This document shows positions 8,031 to 15,472 of a stretch of 51,568 nucleotides of DNA, one piece after another (position 1 is the stretch's first letter; every line of letters starts with the position of its first letter). The stretch is taken from contig JABDGW010000014.1 of NCBI GenBank assembly GCA_013285855.1, positions 1 to 51,568 of the forward strand. The letters are read 5' to 3'. The translations under genes were made by a program, and so were the position numbers. Below the pieces are notes generated by a model. That model saw nothing but the letters and a program-made list of their open reading frames with translations. It searched no databases and was not told where the DNA came from. This DNA comes from Bacteroidota bacterium (lineage in GTDB: Bacteria > Bacteroidota > Bacteroidia > Chitinophagales > Chitinophagaceae).

Positions 8031-8312
8031 TTAAAATTGCATGGTTGTTTGACGTTCTTTACTCGTTATTTCTGTATAAAGTTTTTGGCTTTCTAGTGTA
8101 AGTTTATCAAAATCTATTTGTACCTGGGGAATAAGATCAAGTAGTGTATTGATTTTCCCTTCTGTATCAAGAAATTTGTTGAGCACTACAATTCTTTTTT
8201 GTTCAAGCAGGCACCAGCCGCTTTGAAAAGTTCCGCGTTCATAGCGGATGCTGTATTCGCTTTCAGAAAGTATTTGCTGTAATTTATCAAGATGAGGCTG
8301 CGTAAATTTCAT
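8031..8312 (-). CDS. Conserved hypothetical protein of Bacteroidota
   Basis: A 93-residue soluble protein from ATG 8312 (MKFTQPHLDKLQ); an upstream ATG at 8324 adds four residues. It reads as a real gene: SESEYSIRYERGTFQSGWCLLEQKRIVVLNKF is a compact alpha-beta pattern that I recognise as recurring in small Bacteroidota proteins, with a helical acidic C-terminus. No function is known to me and no catalytic motif stands out. It is on the same strand as the MBL and HhH genes, about 25 bases upstream of the MBL gene, so the three may form one transcript. Confidence 0.75.
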   Translation of the reverse strand: MKFTQPHLDKLQQILSESEYSIRYERGTFQSGWCLLEQKRIVVLNKFLDTEGKINTLLDLIPQVQIDFDKLTLESQKLYTEITSKERQTTMQF

Positions 8313-8393
8313 AATCCAATTCAAAGTTAAAATTAAGAAAGATGCTGTTAAAAATCGTTTTCCACAATAGATGCATAAGTTGATTTTAAAGCA

Positions 8394-8424
8394 GAAAGCA
8401 AACTGAAAAATTCAATTTGCTTTC
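8394..8424 (-). terminator. Hairpin downstream of the lipoprotein gene
   Basis: Perfect 9-base inverted repeat (GAAAGCAAA / TTTGCTTTC) with a 13-base loop, about 40 bases after the stop of the minus-strand lipoprotein gene. There is only a weak T-rich tail, so termination is plausible but not certain. Confidence 0.4.
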
Positions 8425-8462
8425 AAAAACAAATGCCCCTTAAAAAAGTTGTTGTTTTTTGA

Positions 8463-9359
8463 TTATAAACTTAATGGCCAAAAACGCAAAGGAAGTGTTA
8501 CCTGTTGCGGTGTGCCACCGTTAATTGTTAAGGTGGCGTTGTTATCGCAGGCGCCATCACCATAATTAAGATATTCATTAAATACTGAGCTTCCCTCTAA
8601 AGTTAATTGAATCATAAGACTACCCTTTGAACGATACATGCAATCACCCATTTTAATAACAGGATTTGAAGGATCAATTTGGGATGTCCAGCTTACTGCC
8701 AGTGAACCATCTAATACTTCGGTGCCTGATGCACTTCCGGTTACCTGGTAAACATTATCTGCTTTTGTAGTAGTAGAATTACCGGCTGTTTGTAAGCAAT
8801 AATCAGTTGAAATAAAAGTTGAAGTATTACCTTTTGAATCGGTAAATGTTTTATTGGCTACAATTTTTAAAGCCAGCGGACCCGGTGATGCAGCTGTATC
8901 TATATAAATTTTTACATTACCTGAAACATTGATGCTGTCAACATAAAAATTACTAAAAGTTTCTTCGCTTATCAATGTACCTGCAGGCGCAATTTGCCAA
9001 TCTGCATAAACGGTAATTAATTTTTTACCGCTTCGCATAATTCCATCAGGACTTAAACAACCACTTCCAAAATCAATGGTTTTAAGATGAGGATAAACTG
9101 TTCGTGAAGGGTTAAATGTAGCTATCCGACAATCAGATGAATCACCCGACATTATTACACTGCTTCCCATTACATCTGATATTGCCTCATTCTGTTGATT
9201 GCCACCGTTTGTAATAGTGTTGCTGGCGGTGAGTAGCAGTGATTCAATTGTTGCCTGTGACGGAGATGCAGGAGTTAACTGATCGTTTTTTTTACAGGAA
9301 GCTAAAACAATACACAAAAACGCAGCAGCGGGCAAAACCTTGTTAAGTTTACATTTCAT
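8463..9359 (-). CDS. Lipoprotein of unknown function
   Basis: A 298-residue protein with an SPII signal: a basic start, a hydrophobic core and lipobox LASC with Cys22, followed by KKND, so it should be lipid-anchored in the outer membrane facing the periplasm or the cell surface. The mature part is rich in Ser, Thr and Gly with repeated short beta strands and no recognised enzyme motif. It contains a few cysteines (for example DSSDCRIATF, GSGCLSPDG, MGDCMY, GDGACDNN) that could form disulfides. Single gene with a possible terminator. Function unknown. Confidence 0.8.
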   Translation of the reverse strand: MKCKLNKVLPAAAFLCIVLASCKKNDQLTPASPSQATIESLLLTASNTITNGGNQQNEAISDVMGSSVIMSGDSSDCRIATFNPSRTVYPHLKTIDFGSGCLSPDGIMRSGKKLITVYADWQIAPAGTLISEETFSNFYVDSINVSGNVKIYIDTAASPGPLALKIVANKTFTDSKGNTSTFISTDYCLQTAGNSTTTKADNVYQVTGSASGTEVLDGSLAVSWTSQIDPSNPVIKMGDCMYRSKGSLMIQLTLEGSSVFNEYLNYGDGACDNNATLTINGGTPQQVTLPLRFWPLSL

Positions 9360-9571
9360 ATTTTTTACTTTTAATTATAGGAAAAAAGTACAGGTGCTTC
9401 ATGTGGTTATGTGTTAGTGAAGTAACAGGAGCAGCGATTAAACCACAGCAGAAGGACGGAGGGCAGACGACGATTTATAAAGATGGTTTAACGATAACAA
9501 AAGATTTTAAAAAAATTTCAGATTGCACTTTTATTGCATGGAAATAAGGACCATTTCTAAAAAGAAAAAAC

Positions 9572-9602
9572 TTTGAGCAGAAATATTCAGCACATATATT
9601 TG
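9572..9602 (+). promoter_or_regulatory. Promoter of tRNA-Val
   Basis: TTTG at 9572-9575, 19 bases, then TATATTTG at 9595-9602. Both boxes and the spacing match the Bacteroidota vegetative promoter (TTTG - 19 - TAnnTTTG) exactly. Transcription would start at about 9609, 8 bases before the mature tRNA. The 9360-9571 stretch to its left holds no gene that I can see. Confidence 0.8.
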
Positions 9603-9616
9603 CAGCCCGATAAAAA

Positions 9617-9691
9617 GGGAGTTTAGCTCAGCTGGTTTAGAGCATCTGCCTTACAAGCAGAGGGTCGGCGGTTCGATCCCGTCAACTCCCA
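9617..9691 (+). tRNA. tRNA-Val (anticodon TAC)
   Basis: Complete cloverleaf: acceptor GGGAGTT (9617-9623) pairs with AACTCCC (9684-9690), discriminator A at 9691, D-arm with AGCTCAGCTGGTTTAGAGC, anticodon stem TCTGC/GCAGA (9645-9649 and 9657-9661) with loop CTTACAA giving anticodon TAC at 9652-9654, and T-arm GGCGGTTCGATCCCGTC. CCA is not encoded (CTA follows the discriminator). It reads GUA-type valine codons. A partial, decayed copy of its 3' half lies at 10479-10522. Confidence 0.96.
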
Positions 9692-9702
9692 CTATGAAAA
9701 TA

Positions 9703-9729
9703 AAAGAGTTACAAATGATGTAGCTCTTT
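9703..9729 (+). terminator. Terminator of tRNA-Val
   Basis: Eleven-pair stem with one G-T pair (AAAGAGTTACA / TGTAGCTCTTT) and a 5-base loop, followed by ATTATTTT, starting 12 bases after the tRNA. Placement and T-rich tail fit an intrinsic terminator. Confidence 0.65.
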
Positions 9730-9848
9730 ATTATTTTAAGACTTCGACAGAATTCCGATACAATCTTTTAGAAAAGTAGTCTTATTTATGCCGCGATGGC
9801 TTAGTGTGTTTTATTACTGGAGGTGAAATAAAGTTTATTGATAACAGC

Positions 9849-10034
9849 TTACTTCAATGCTAACAGGTTCACAAACTCCTGCCATGTAAGGTTTGTAGCA
9901 ATACCTGTTTTCTGAGTCGCGGAACTTACATAAATTATGCACCCATTGCTCGCATGTTCAATATGTGTAATATGCTTTGTAAAGATTGTAATTGTTACCT
10001 TGTCTGCTGTGCTAACTGTTATAACTTCTTTCAT
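9849..10034 (-). CDS. Small hypothetical protein
   Basis: A 61-residue protein from ATG 10034. The sequence (MKEVITVSTADKVTITIFTKHITHIE, then CIIYVSSATQKTG and NLTWQEFVNLLALK) has alternating strands followed by a helix and looks like a genuine small folded protein; KHITHIE... GCIIY loosely recalls a LytTR-type beta pattern, but it is too short for that domain and I do not assign it. It is on the same strand as the next small gene, 33 bases away. Both sit between tRNA-Val and the decayed tRNA copy, so they may be leftovers of a mobile insertion. Confidence 0.5.
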   Translation of the reverse strand: MKEVITVSTADKVTITIFTKHITHIEHASNGCIIYVSSATQKTGIATNLTWQEFVNLLALK

Positions 10035-10067
10035 AAATTAATAAGTGAAGCTGTAATGCTAATCGTT

Positions 10068-10274
10068 TTACTGCTTTGCAGGAAAATCTACAATTGGATA
10101 TGATTTTACCCTGAATTCACCCGCCTTGTTTTCGTGTTCTTTACTTACTGTATTTTCTTTTTCTGCATACTCTTCCGCTTTTTTCTTATCCCAAAACACA
10201 CGATCTATTTTTGTGTGTATATAATTTCCTTCGCCTTTAAAAATGTTTTCAACTATGTGAACTTGTTTTTTCAT
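10068..10274 (-). CDS. Small charged hypothetical protein
   Basis: A 68-residue protein from ATG 10274. It is highly charged, with a strand-strand-helix start (KKQVHIVENIFKGEGNYIHT, then IDRVFWDKKKAEEYAEKEN) and a C-terminal strand ending YPIVDFPAKQ. The pattern FWDKKKAEEYAE is common in small proteins of phages and mobile elements that have no known function. No homologue name is claimed. It probably shares a transcript with the 61-residue gene downstream and lies inside the tRNA-flanked interval. Confidence 0.5.
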   Translation of the reverse strand: MKKQVHIVENIFKGEGNYIHTKIDRVFWDKKKAEEYAEKENTVSKEHENKAGEFRVKSYPIVDFPAKQ

Positions 10275-10478
10275 AAGCAGGGGTTGAAATTAAAATGTAA
10301 AATAAAAATAGGCAAAATTTACTGCAAATAAATGTTTCTTCTTGCGTTTGAATTACAATAAACATTTACTTTTAAAAGGTAAGTATAAACATGCGACTCC
10401 ATATCCAAATGATTGCCGTTATCAAGTGTGAAAACTGTGCTATTATGCATTGCGAATAGAAATACTCCGAACTCATAT

Positions 10479-10522
10479 CTTACATGCAAAGGGTCAACGG
10501 TTCGGCCCCGTCAACTTCGACT
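10479..10522 (+). pseudogene. Decayed copy of the tRNA-Val 3' half
   Basis: Over 44 bases this stretch aligns without gaps to tRNA-Val from the anticodon loop to just past the discriminator (9650-9693), with about eight mismatches, retaining CTTACA, AGGGTC, CGGTTCG and CCCGTCAACT. The 5' half of the tRNA is absent, so it cannot be functional. Such a 3'-half copy is what remains beside a tRNA used as an integration site. The rest of 10275-10655 holds no gene I can support. Confidence 0.7.
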
Positions 10523-10655
10523 TAAAAATTAAGCAGTTATGAATTTAAATCTATAGCTTCTTTTTTGTTGCATAGGGATTGCACAAATTTATTTTCTATC
10601 AGCTTGCTAACTGCATTTGTGCATTCTATGCGGCCAGGCTTTTGTTATTTAGTCT

Positions 10656-12710
10656 TTACAGCTTAGCGAGTTTCAAGATTATATTTGTTTCGGAATTTTT
10701 TATAGTGACAAGATATGTACCGGATGGATAAGTGCTTACATCAAGGCTAATAGTATTTGAACCTAGTTTTGTTGTAATTTCTTTTTGCAACAATTTTCTG
10801 CCATTCATATCCTGCAATTCAATAACAGAATTTGTTTGTTTTACCGCAGTAAATTTTATTGAAGCGTTGTTTTTTACAGGATTTGGAAAAACGAACGCAC
10901 CAGCCAAACTGTTGCTTATAGCCTGTTCATTAATTTCAGCAAACCCTCTCTTTATTGATACCTGGGCTTCCCGGCGCTGATTAGATTCACCGCACTCATT
11001 ATATGAATTGACAGAAATGATACCTGGAACTGAGCCCCAGTTTACGGATATAGAGGCGGTGCCCTGACCAGATTGTATAACCGCACCTTCTGGTACTATC
11101 CAATTATGATAACTGTCTAAGTCGGCAACGCTATAAGGGATGCCTGCCTGATTTGCATATACGCTTTTTGGCCCTTTTATACTGCCCGGCATCACCGGCT
11201 TTCCTAAGATGCGGAGTGTATCAGGCTGGCTTATTCCGCAAAGATTACTTCCCTTAACTGTTAATTTCCCTGAAGAAAATCCGGCTGGCACAGATATAAT
11301 AATGGAATCGTTATAGTTTGATAACAGGCTGCAGGGTGGTGGAATTGTCCAGGTGTAATTAGTAATGTCATCAGACGCATACACAAAAAAAGTATCAGTG
11401 CCGCCACCGCAAAGATTACCTCTTCCTCTTGGTTGTGTTGTATATATAGTGGGTGTTTGCGGAATAGCGCGTACAATTAAAGTATTACTGGTGGTGGTAC
11501 ACCCGTTTTTTAATACAGCCTGAACACTATATGAACCTGCATGCGAAGGAATATAAGTGCTATCAACGATGCCACTAGTAGGAACATATTTTTGTACTTT
11601 TGGACTATAGGGCCCGTCAAACACATAGATAAGCCCATTCTTATCAACCACAATGCCTGTTGGATAACTTAGCACATCCCAGCCGCTATTATGGCCTCCG
11701 GCCACGGTTATTCCGCTGTTTGCACCAGGTAGCCATTTTTGCACGCGGCTTACAGGAGCCCCACTCACTCCATTATCAGTTGTATAAAGAGTACCTGCAG
11801 GATCCACATAAATTGAAAGCAAATAACCAAACTGGTTTGCATTAGCTCCTTCTCCATTTCCACCAGCAACGGTTACCCCACTTGTTGCACCCGGAGCCCA
11901 TTTTTGCACCCGGTGATAATTTGCATCCTCAGTAAATGCATCTGCCACATAAATATTTTTGGCAGCATCAAGATATACGTCAATAGGATAATAAAACTGA
12001 TTTGCACCGTTTCCAACGCCATTTCCGCCAGCTACTGTTACACCTTTATTTGCACCCGCCTTCCATCTTTGAATACGGTAATTATAGGTGTCTGCAATAT
12101 ACATATTTCCATTGGCGTCCACATACACCGCTCGTGGTCCCCTGAGTTGATTGGCTGACGAACCTGAACCATTCCCACCTGCAACTGTAATACCGTTTGT
12201 GGCTCCCGGAGCCCATTTTTGAATGCGGGCATTTCCGGCATCGGCTACATACACATTTCCGGTTGCATCAACAAACACATTGGTTGGGCTTGACAGTTGA
12301 TTAGCAGCGCTGCCTGCACCATTACCACCGGCAACTGTAATACCGCTTACGGCTCCCGGAGCCCATTTTTGAATACGATTATTTCCAACATCCGCTACAT
12401 AAATATTGCCTGCCTTATCTATAGCAATTCCACCTCCCGGAAAATCAAACTGGTTAGAGGATGATCCGGTTCCATGATTACCGGCCACAACGGAAATACT
12501 TGCCTGTGAACTTATGGTATCTGCGCCAAACACATTATTTGTATAATCGAACCAGGTAAGTTTTGCCAATGGGCCGCCGTTGATATCAGCAGTTAATTCA
12601 GTGCCTGTGCAACTGCCGCCGCTGATAACAGCACTGCAACTCTGAGCATGTAAAGCAGTATTTGAGATCACTAAAATTGTTACACACGCGAGAAGTAAAT
12701 ATTTTTTCAT
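10656..12710 (-). CDS. Secreted NHL-repeat beta-propeller protein with T9SS sorting domain
   Basis: A 684-residue protein with a signal peptide ending ALHAQ (about residue 23). About residues 75-385 hold six NHL units of about 50 residues, each reading TVAGGNGxGxxANQ, a Pro-containing link, VDxxGNxYVAD, then RIQKWAPGA: a six-bladed propeller. A region of Ig/PKD-like strands with several Cys-containing segments follows (about 400-590). The last 80 residues (FVFPNPVKNNASIKF... LQDMNGRKLLQKE... YPSGTYLVTI) are a type A sorting domain, directing export through the outer membrane by the type IX system and attachment to the cell surface. The ligand is unknown. It is a single gene. Confidence 0.9.
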   Translation of the reverse strand: MKKYLLLACVTILVISNTALHAQSCSAVISGGSCTGTELTADINGGPLAKLTWFDYTNNVFGADTISSQASISVVAGNHGTGSSSNQFDFPGGGIAIDKAGNIYVADVGNNRIQKWAPGAVSGITVAGGNGAGSAANQLSSPTNVFVDATGNVYVADAGNARIQKWAPGATNGITVAGGNGSGSSANQLRGPRAVYVDANGNMYIADTYNYRIQRWKAGANKGVTVAGGNGVGNGANQFYYPIDVYLDAAKNIYVADAFTEDANYHRVQKWAPGATSGVTVAGGNGEGANANQFGYLLSIYVDPAGTLYTTDNGVSGAPVSRVQKWLPGANSGITVAGGHNSGWDVLSYPTGIVVDKNGLIYVFDGPYSPKVQKYVPTSGIVDSTYIPSHAGSYSVQAVLKNGCTTTSNTLIVRAIPQTPTIYTTQPRGRGNLCGGGTDTFFVYASDDITNYTWTIPPPCSLLSNYNDSIIISVPAGFSSGKLTVKGSNLCGISQPDTLRILGKPVMPGSIKGPKSVYANQAGIPYSVADLDSYHNWIVPEGAVIQSGQGTASISVNWGSVPGIISVNSYNECGESNQRREAQVSIKRGFAEINEQAISNSLAGAFVFPNPVKNNASIKFTAVKQTNSVIELQDMNGRKLLQKEITTKLGSNTISLDVSTYPSGTYLVTIKNSETNIILKLAKL

Positions 12711-12855
12711 ATAGCAGATTTAATCGTTAGCAGGTTTCAAATTACAGTTAGATTTTTAAAATACAAGTTAAGTATTGGTTACCAATTTTCTCTGTATTAT
12801 TTATGAAACTATGTTCAAATACTTAAGCCTGTTAACAGAAAATGAAAGGAATGAT

Positions 12856-12954
12856 ATGCCCAAAACAGCTAAACAAAAAAAAAATAATATCGTGAATAAA
12901 ACTTTTGAATCTGAAGAGCGTGAACAAGTCTTTAGTTACCCAGTAAAAATTTAA
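12856..12954 (+). CDS. Possible very small protein or truncated gene start
   Basis: A 32-codon frame (ATG 12856, TAA 12952-12954) in the 290-base gap between the T9SS gene and the VIT transporter. It encodes a hydrophilic peptide, MPKTAKQKKNNIVNKTFES followed by EEREQVFSYPVKI. The composition looks more like a protein N-terminus than noise, so it could be the cut-off start of a longer gene. Without comparison I cannot decide; it is kept at low confidence. Nothing else is visible in this gap. Confidence 0.2.
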   Translation: MPKTAKQKKNNIVNKTFESEEREQVFSYPVKI

Positions 12955-13000
12955 AGAGAATATGCTTTTAAGAATGGCATCATAGCAATAATTTTATATC

Positions 13001-13690
13001 ATGGAACTTGAGAAACATTATATAAACCGAAGTGGTTGGTTAAGAGCAGCAGTATTGGGTGCAAATGATGGAATACTTTCAACAACAAGTTTGGCGATTG
13101 GGGTAGCTGCAGCCAGCACAACAAGAAATCCTGTTATACTGGCAACTCTTGCGGGCCTGGTAGCAGGAGCATTGTCAATGGCGGCAGGTGAATATGTTTC
13201 AGTAAGCTCACAATCTGATGTAGAAGCAGCCGATTTAAAAAGAGAAAAAAAAGAACTGGAAGCAATGCCTGAAGTTGAATTAAAAGAGTTGGCTAAGCTT
13301 TATGAGAAAAGAGGTCTTACGCATCAGCTTGCCATGGAAGTAGCTGTTCAACTTACCAATCATGATGCATTAGCAGCACACGCAAGAGATGAATTAGGTA
13401 TTAATGAAATTACGCAGGCAAAACCTTTCCAGGCAGCTTTGGCATCGGCTTGTTCATTTATTGCGGGCGGTTTATTGCCGTTACTTGTGTCTTTTGTTGC
13501 ACCACTTAAACAAATGATATATTTTCAATACACTTGTTCTATAATTTTTCTCGCGTTTTCCGGTGCAATTGCAGCAAGAGCAGGTGGTTCAATAATCAGC
13601 AAGTCAATAATAAGAATTTGTTTCTGGGGAACATTTGCCATGCTTATGTCAGCATTGGTTGGTTATTTATTTGGAGCAAAAGCAGGATGA
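13001..13690 (+). CDS. VIT1/CCC1 family iron/manganese transporter
   Basis: A 229-residue membrane protein of the VIT1/CCC1 family. The opening HYINRSGWLRAAVLGANDGILSTTSLAIGVAAA is the first membrane segment with the conserved Asn-Asp pair, followed by AGLVAGALSMAAGEYVSVSSQSDVE (second segment and the conserved SMAxGEYVSV run), a charged cytoplasmic helix rich in Glu (about residues 75-110) that in the plant relatives binds metal, and three C-terminal membrane segments. Relatives move ferrous iron or manganese out of the cytoplasm; direction and metal here are inferred. Starts at ATG 13001; it is a single gene. Confidence 0.9.
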   Translation: MELEKHYINRSGWLRAAVLGANDGILSTTSLAIGVAAASTTRNPVILATLAGLVAGALSMAAGEYVSVSSQSDVEAADLKREKKELEAMPEVELKELAKLYEKRGLTHQLAMEVAVQLTNHDALAAHARDELGINEITQAKPFQAALASACSFIAGGLLPLLVSFVAPLKQMIYFQYTCSIIFLAFSGAIAARAGGSIISKSIIRICFWGTFAMLMSALVGYLFGAKAG

Positions 13691-13772
13691 ATTTAAACAA
13701 AAAATTGCAGGAGCTGTAATTACAGGCTTTAAGTAATTTTTTTAACCGCATTCTCAAGCCATGATAAGCATA

Positions 13773-13845
13773 AAAAAAATCCCGTCGGGGAACCGATGGG
13801 ATTTGTTATGAGCAAGCAACCGATTGACTTTTAAAAACGTCAATA
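13773..13845 (-). ncRNA. Candidate small RNA with its own promoter and terminator
   Basis: On the minus strand between two plus-strand genes there is a complete small transcription unit: TTTG at 13882-13879 and TATATTTTG at 13860-13852 form a promoter with the usual TTTG-to-TTTG distance of 23 bases (18 plus a 5-base TATAT), and a strong intrinsic terminator (13804-13777) follows. The predicted RNA is about 73 bases: a 6-pair hairpin (ATTGAC/GTCAAT at 13844-13839 and 13828-13823), a single-stranded stretch reading GGTTGCTTGCTCATAAC, and the terminator hairpin. No open frame fits it. I do not recognise a named family. Confidence 0.45.
13777..13804 (-). terminator. Strong intrinsic terminator reading leftward
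   Basis: Twelve-pair stem (AAATCCC G TCGG against CCGA T GGGATTT, one G-T pair) with a GGAA-type tetraloop. The long T tract is on the minus strand (GGGATTTTTTTT), so it terminates leftward transcripts, although no protein gene on that strand precedes it. It can also form in transcripts of the VIT gene but without a good T tail. Confidence 0.8.
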
Positions 13846-13921
13846 GACGTGCAAAATATAGATTTTTTATAAACCGAACAAATGTTAGTTATTTTTTTAA
13901 AAAATTTCTTCCTCTTCGTTT

Positions 13922-13954
13922 TTTGATATTTTCAAATTCCAATACATAGTTTTG
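13922..13954 (+). promoter_or_regulatory. Promoter of the kdsC cluster
   Basis: TTTG at 13922-13925 and TAGTTTTG at 13947-13954 (exact TAnnTTTG), spaced by 21 bases, end 14 bases before the ATG of the KdsC-like gene. The mRNA leader would be only a few bases, so translation probably relies on little or no Shine-Dalgarno pairing. Confidence 0.6.
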
Positions 13955-13968
13955 GCTAAACACAATAC

Positions 13969-14484
13969 ATGCTTGAAAGTTTTAAAACCATCAATGCTTT
14001 TGTTTTTGATATTGATGGAGTACTTACTGACGGCAGCCTGCTAATTATGGACGGAGGCCTGATGATAAGAAAAATGCATGTAAAAGATGGCTATGCCTTG
14101 CAGCTTGCCATTAAAAAAGGTTATTTAATTTTTATCATTTCAGGAGGCAATTCCCCGCAGGTAAAAGAAAGGCTTTTAAAATTAGGACTATCCAATGTGT
14201 TTATGAATATTGAAAATAAGCTTAAGAAATTACAGGAATTATCAGCTCAATTCAATTTAAAAAAAGAAGATATCTTATGTATGGGTGATGATATTCCTGA
14301 TCTTGAAGTAATGAAATACTGTGGTTTGGCCTGCTGCCCTGCAGATGCTGTTGCTGAAATTAAAAATATTTCAAAATATATTTCACCCGTTAAAGGGGGT
14401 GATGGATGCGTAAGAGATGTAATTGAAAAAGTAATGAAATTACAAAGCAGGTGGATGGCAGATACACATATTCCCTCTGTATAA
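13969..14484 (+). CDS. KdsC-like HAD phosphatase (3-deoxy-D-manno-octulosonate 8-phosphate phosphatase type)
   Basis: A 171-residue HAD-IIIA phosphatase without a cap domain, the size of KdsC. The nucleophile Asp14 and acid Asp16 are in FVFDIDGVLTDG, motif II Ser is in IISGGNSPQV, and motif III is CMGDDIPDLEVMKYCGLACCPADA, which is typical of KdsC. KdsC releases phosphate from KDO-8-phosphate in lipopolysaccharide core synthesis; related enzymes act on N-acylneuraminate 9-phosphate, so the substrate is inferred. It leads a four-gene plus-strand cluster (prenyltransferase, Maf, DUF2490) under the promoter at 13922-13954. Confidence 0.87.
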   Translation: MLESFKTINAFVFDIDGVLTDGSLLIMDGGLMIRKMHVKDGYALQLAIKKGYLIFIISGGNSPQVKERLLKLGLSNVFMNIENKLKKLQELSAQFNLKKEDILCMGDDIPDLEVMKYCGLACCPADAVAEIKNISKYISPVKGGDGCVRDVIEKVMKLQSRWMADTHIPSV

Positions 14485-14535
14485 TCTCCATCGTTTACAC
14501 TCTTTCTTTAGTTATTTTGCAGCCAAAATTTTCTT

Positions 14536-15468
14536 CTGAAATTAATAACCGCATTTTTTCGCTTAATAAGATGGCCTAATTTATTTTTTATTGCCATAAC
14601 ACAATTACTGTTTATGTATTGCGTATTGCAACCGCTGTTGGCTGCAAGCAATAAAAAACCAAGCCTTAACCCATTCCATTTTTTTTTACTCATACTGTCT
14701 TCGGTATTTATTGCTGCAGCAGGATATATTATCAATGATTATTTTGATTTGAATATTGACCGCATTAATAAGCCGCAACGTTTGATCGTTCAAAAAATAA
14801 TAAGCAGAAGATGGACAATTTTATGGCACTTTTTTTTAAGCATGTTTGGTGTTGCTATTGGCTTTTATCTTGATCTTACAACACGTGTAACGCTGCTCGG
14901 GTTTTCAAATCTTATTTGCGCCTGCCTTCTGTTTATTTATTCCATCTCATTAAAGAAAAAATTATTAGCCGGTAATATTCTTATTTCTCTTTTAACTGCA
15001 TGGACGGTGCTTGTAGTAAGCTGGTGCGAAGCACGTTTCTTTTTTAATCCGGCTGATGTAAATATTCATAAAATTATACGCATCACTTTTTTATATACGG
15101 GCTTTGCATTTGTAATTTCTCTTATCCGTGAAGCGGTTAAAGACATGGAAGATATTGAAGGAGACAGGAAATTTGATTGCAAAACTATGCCTATAGTCTG
15201 GGGCTTTAATGCGTCTAAAATTTATGTGGCAATATGGCTTGTTACTTTAATTTTATCATTGGTGTTGCTGTTGTTATATATGCTGCAGATACATTGGTGG
15301 TTTAGTGTAATATATTGTTTGATTCTAATTATTATCCCGGTGCTTAAAATATTTCAAACATTATTTAAAGCAAAAACACCTGAAGATTTTCATAAGCTAA
15401 GCACTCTTTTAAAATTTGTAATGTTTACGGGCATTCTTTCAATGATTTTTTTTCGCATTTACAGTTAA
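14536..15468 (+). CDS. UbiA-family prenyltransferase (geranylgeranylglycerol-phosphate synthase-like), probable CTG start
   Basis: Intramembrane aromatic/lipid prenyltransferase with about eight hydrophobic segments. The first metal-diphosphate motif is NDYFDLNIDRINKPQR (N67, D68, D71, D75 in the long form) and the second is DMEDIEGDRKFDCKTMP. Related Bacteroidota genes beside kdsC and maf are annotated as geranylgeranylglycerol-phosphate geranylgeranyltransferases; the true acceptor is uncertain. The only ATG (14614) would cut off the first membrane helix: upstream the same frame encodes KLITAFFRLIRWPNLFF, the normal family start, beginning after CTG 14536. I therefore propose CTG as start, giving 310 residues. 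The gap to maf is 4 bases. Confidence 0.8.
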   Translation: MKLITAFFRLIRWPNLFFIAITQLLFMYCVLQPLLAASNKKPSLNPFHFFLLILSSVFIAAAGYIINDYFDLNIDRINKPQRLIVQKIISRRWTILWHFFLSMFGVAIGFYLDLTTRVTLLGFSNLICACLLFIYSISLKKKLLAGNILISLLTAWTVLVVSWCEARFFFNPADVNIHKIIRITFLYTGFAFVISLIREAVKDMEDIEGDRKFDCKTMPIVWGFNASKIYVAIWLVTLILSLVLLLLYMLQIHWWFSVIYCLILIIIPVLKIFQTLFKAKTPEDFHKLSTLLKFVMFTGILSMIFFRIYS

Positions 15469-15472
15469 TCAC

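Noticed and set aside
10319-10450. A 43-codon minus-strand frame in the tRNA relic interval (MHNSTVFTLDNGNHLDME at its start)
   Set aside because: It is too short and without recognisable features; it may be part of the old insertion, but I cannot support a gene.
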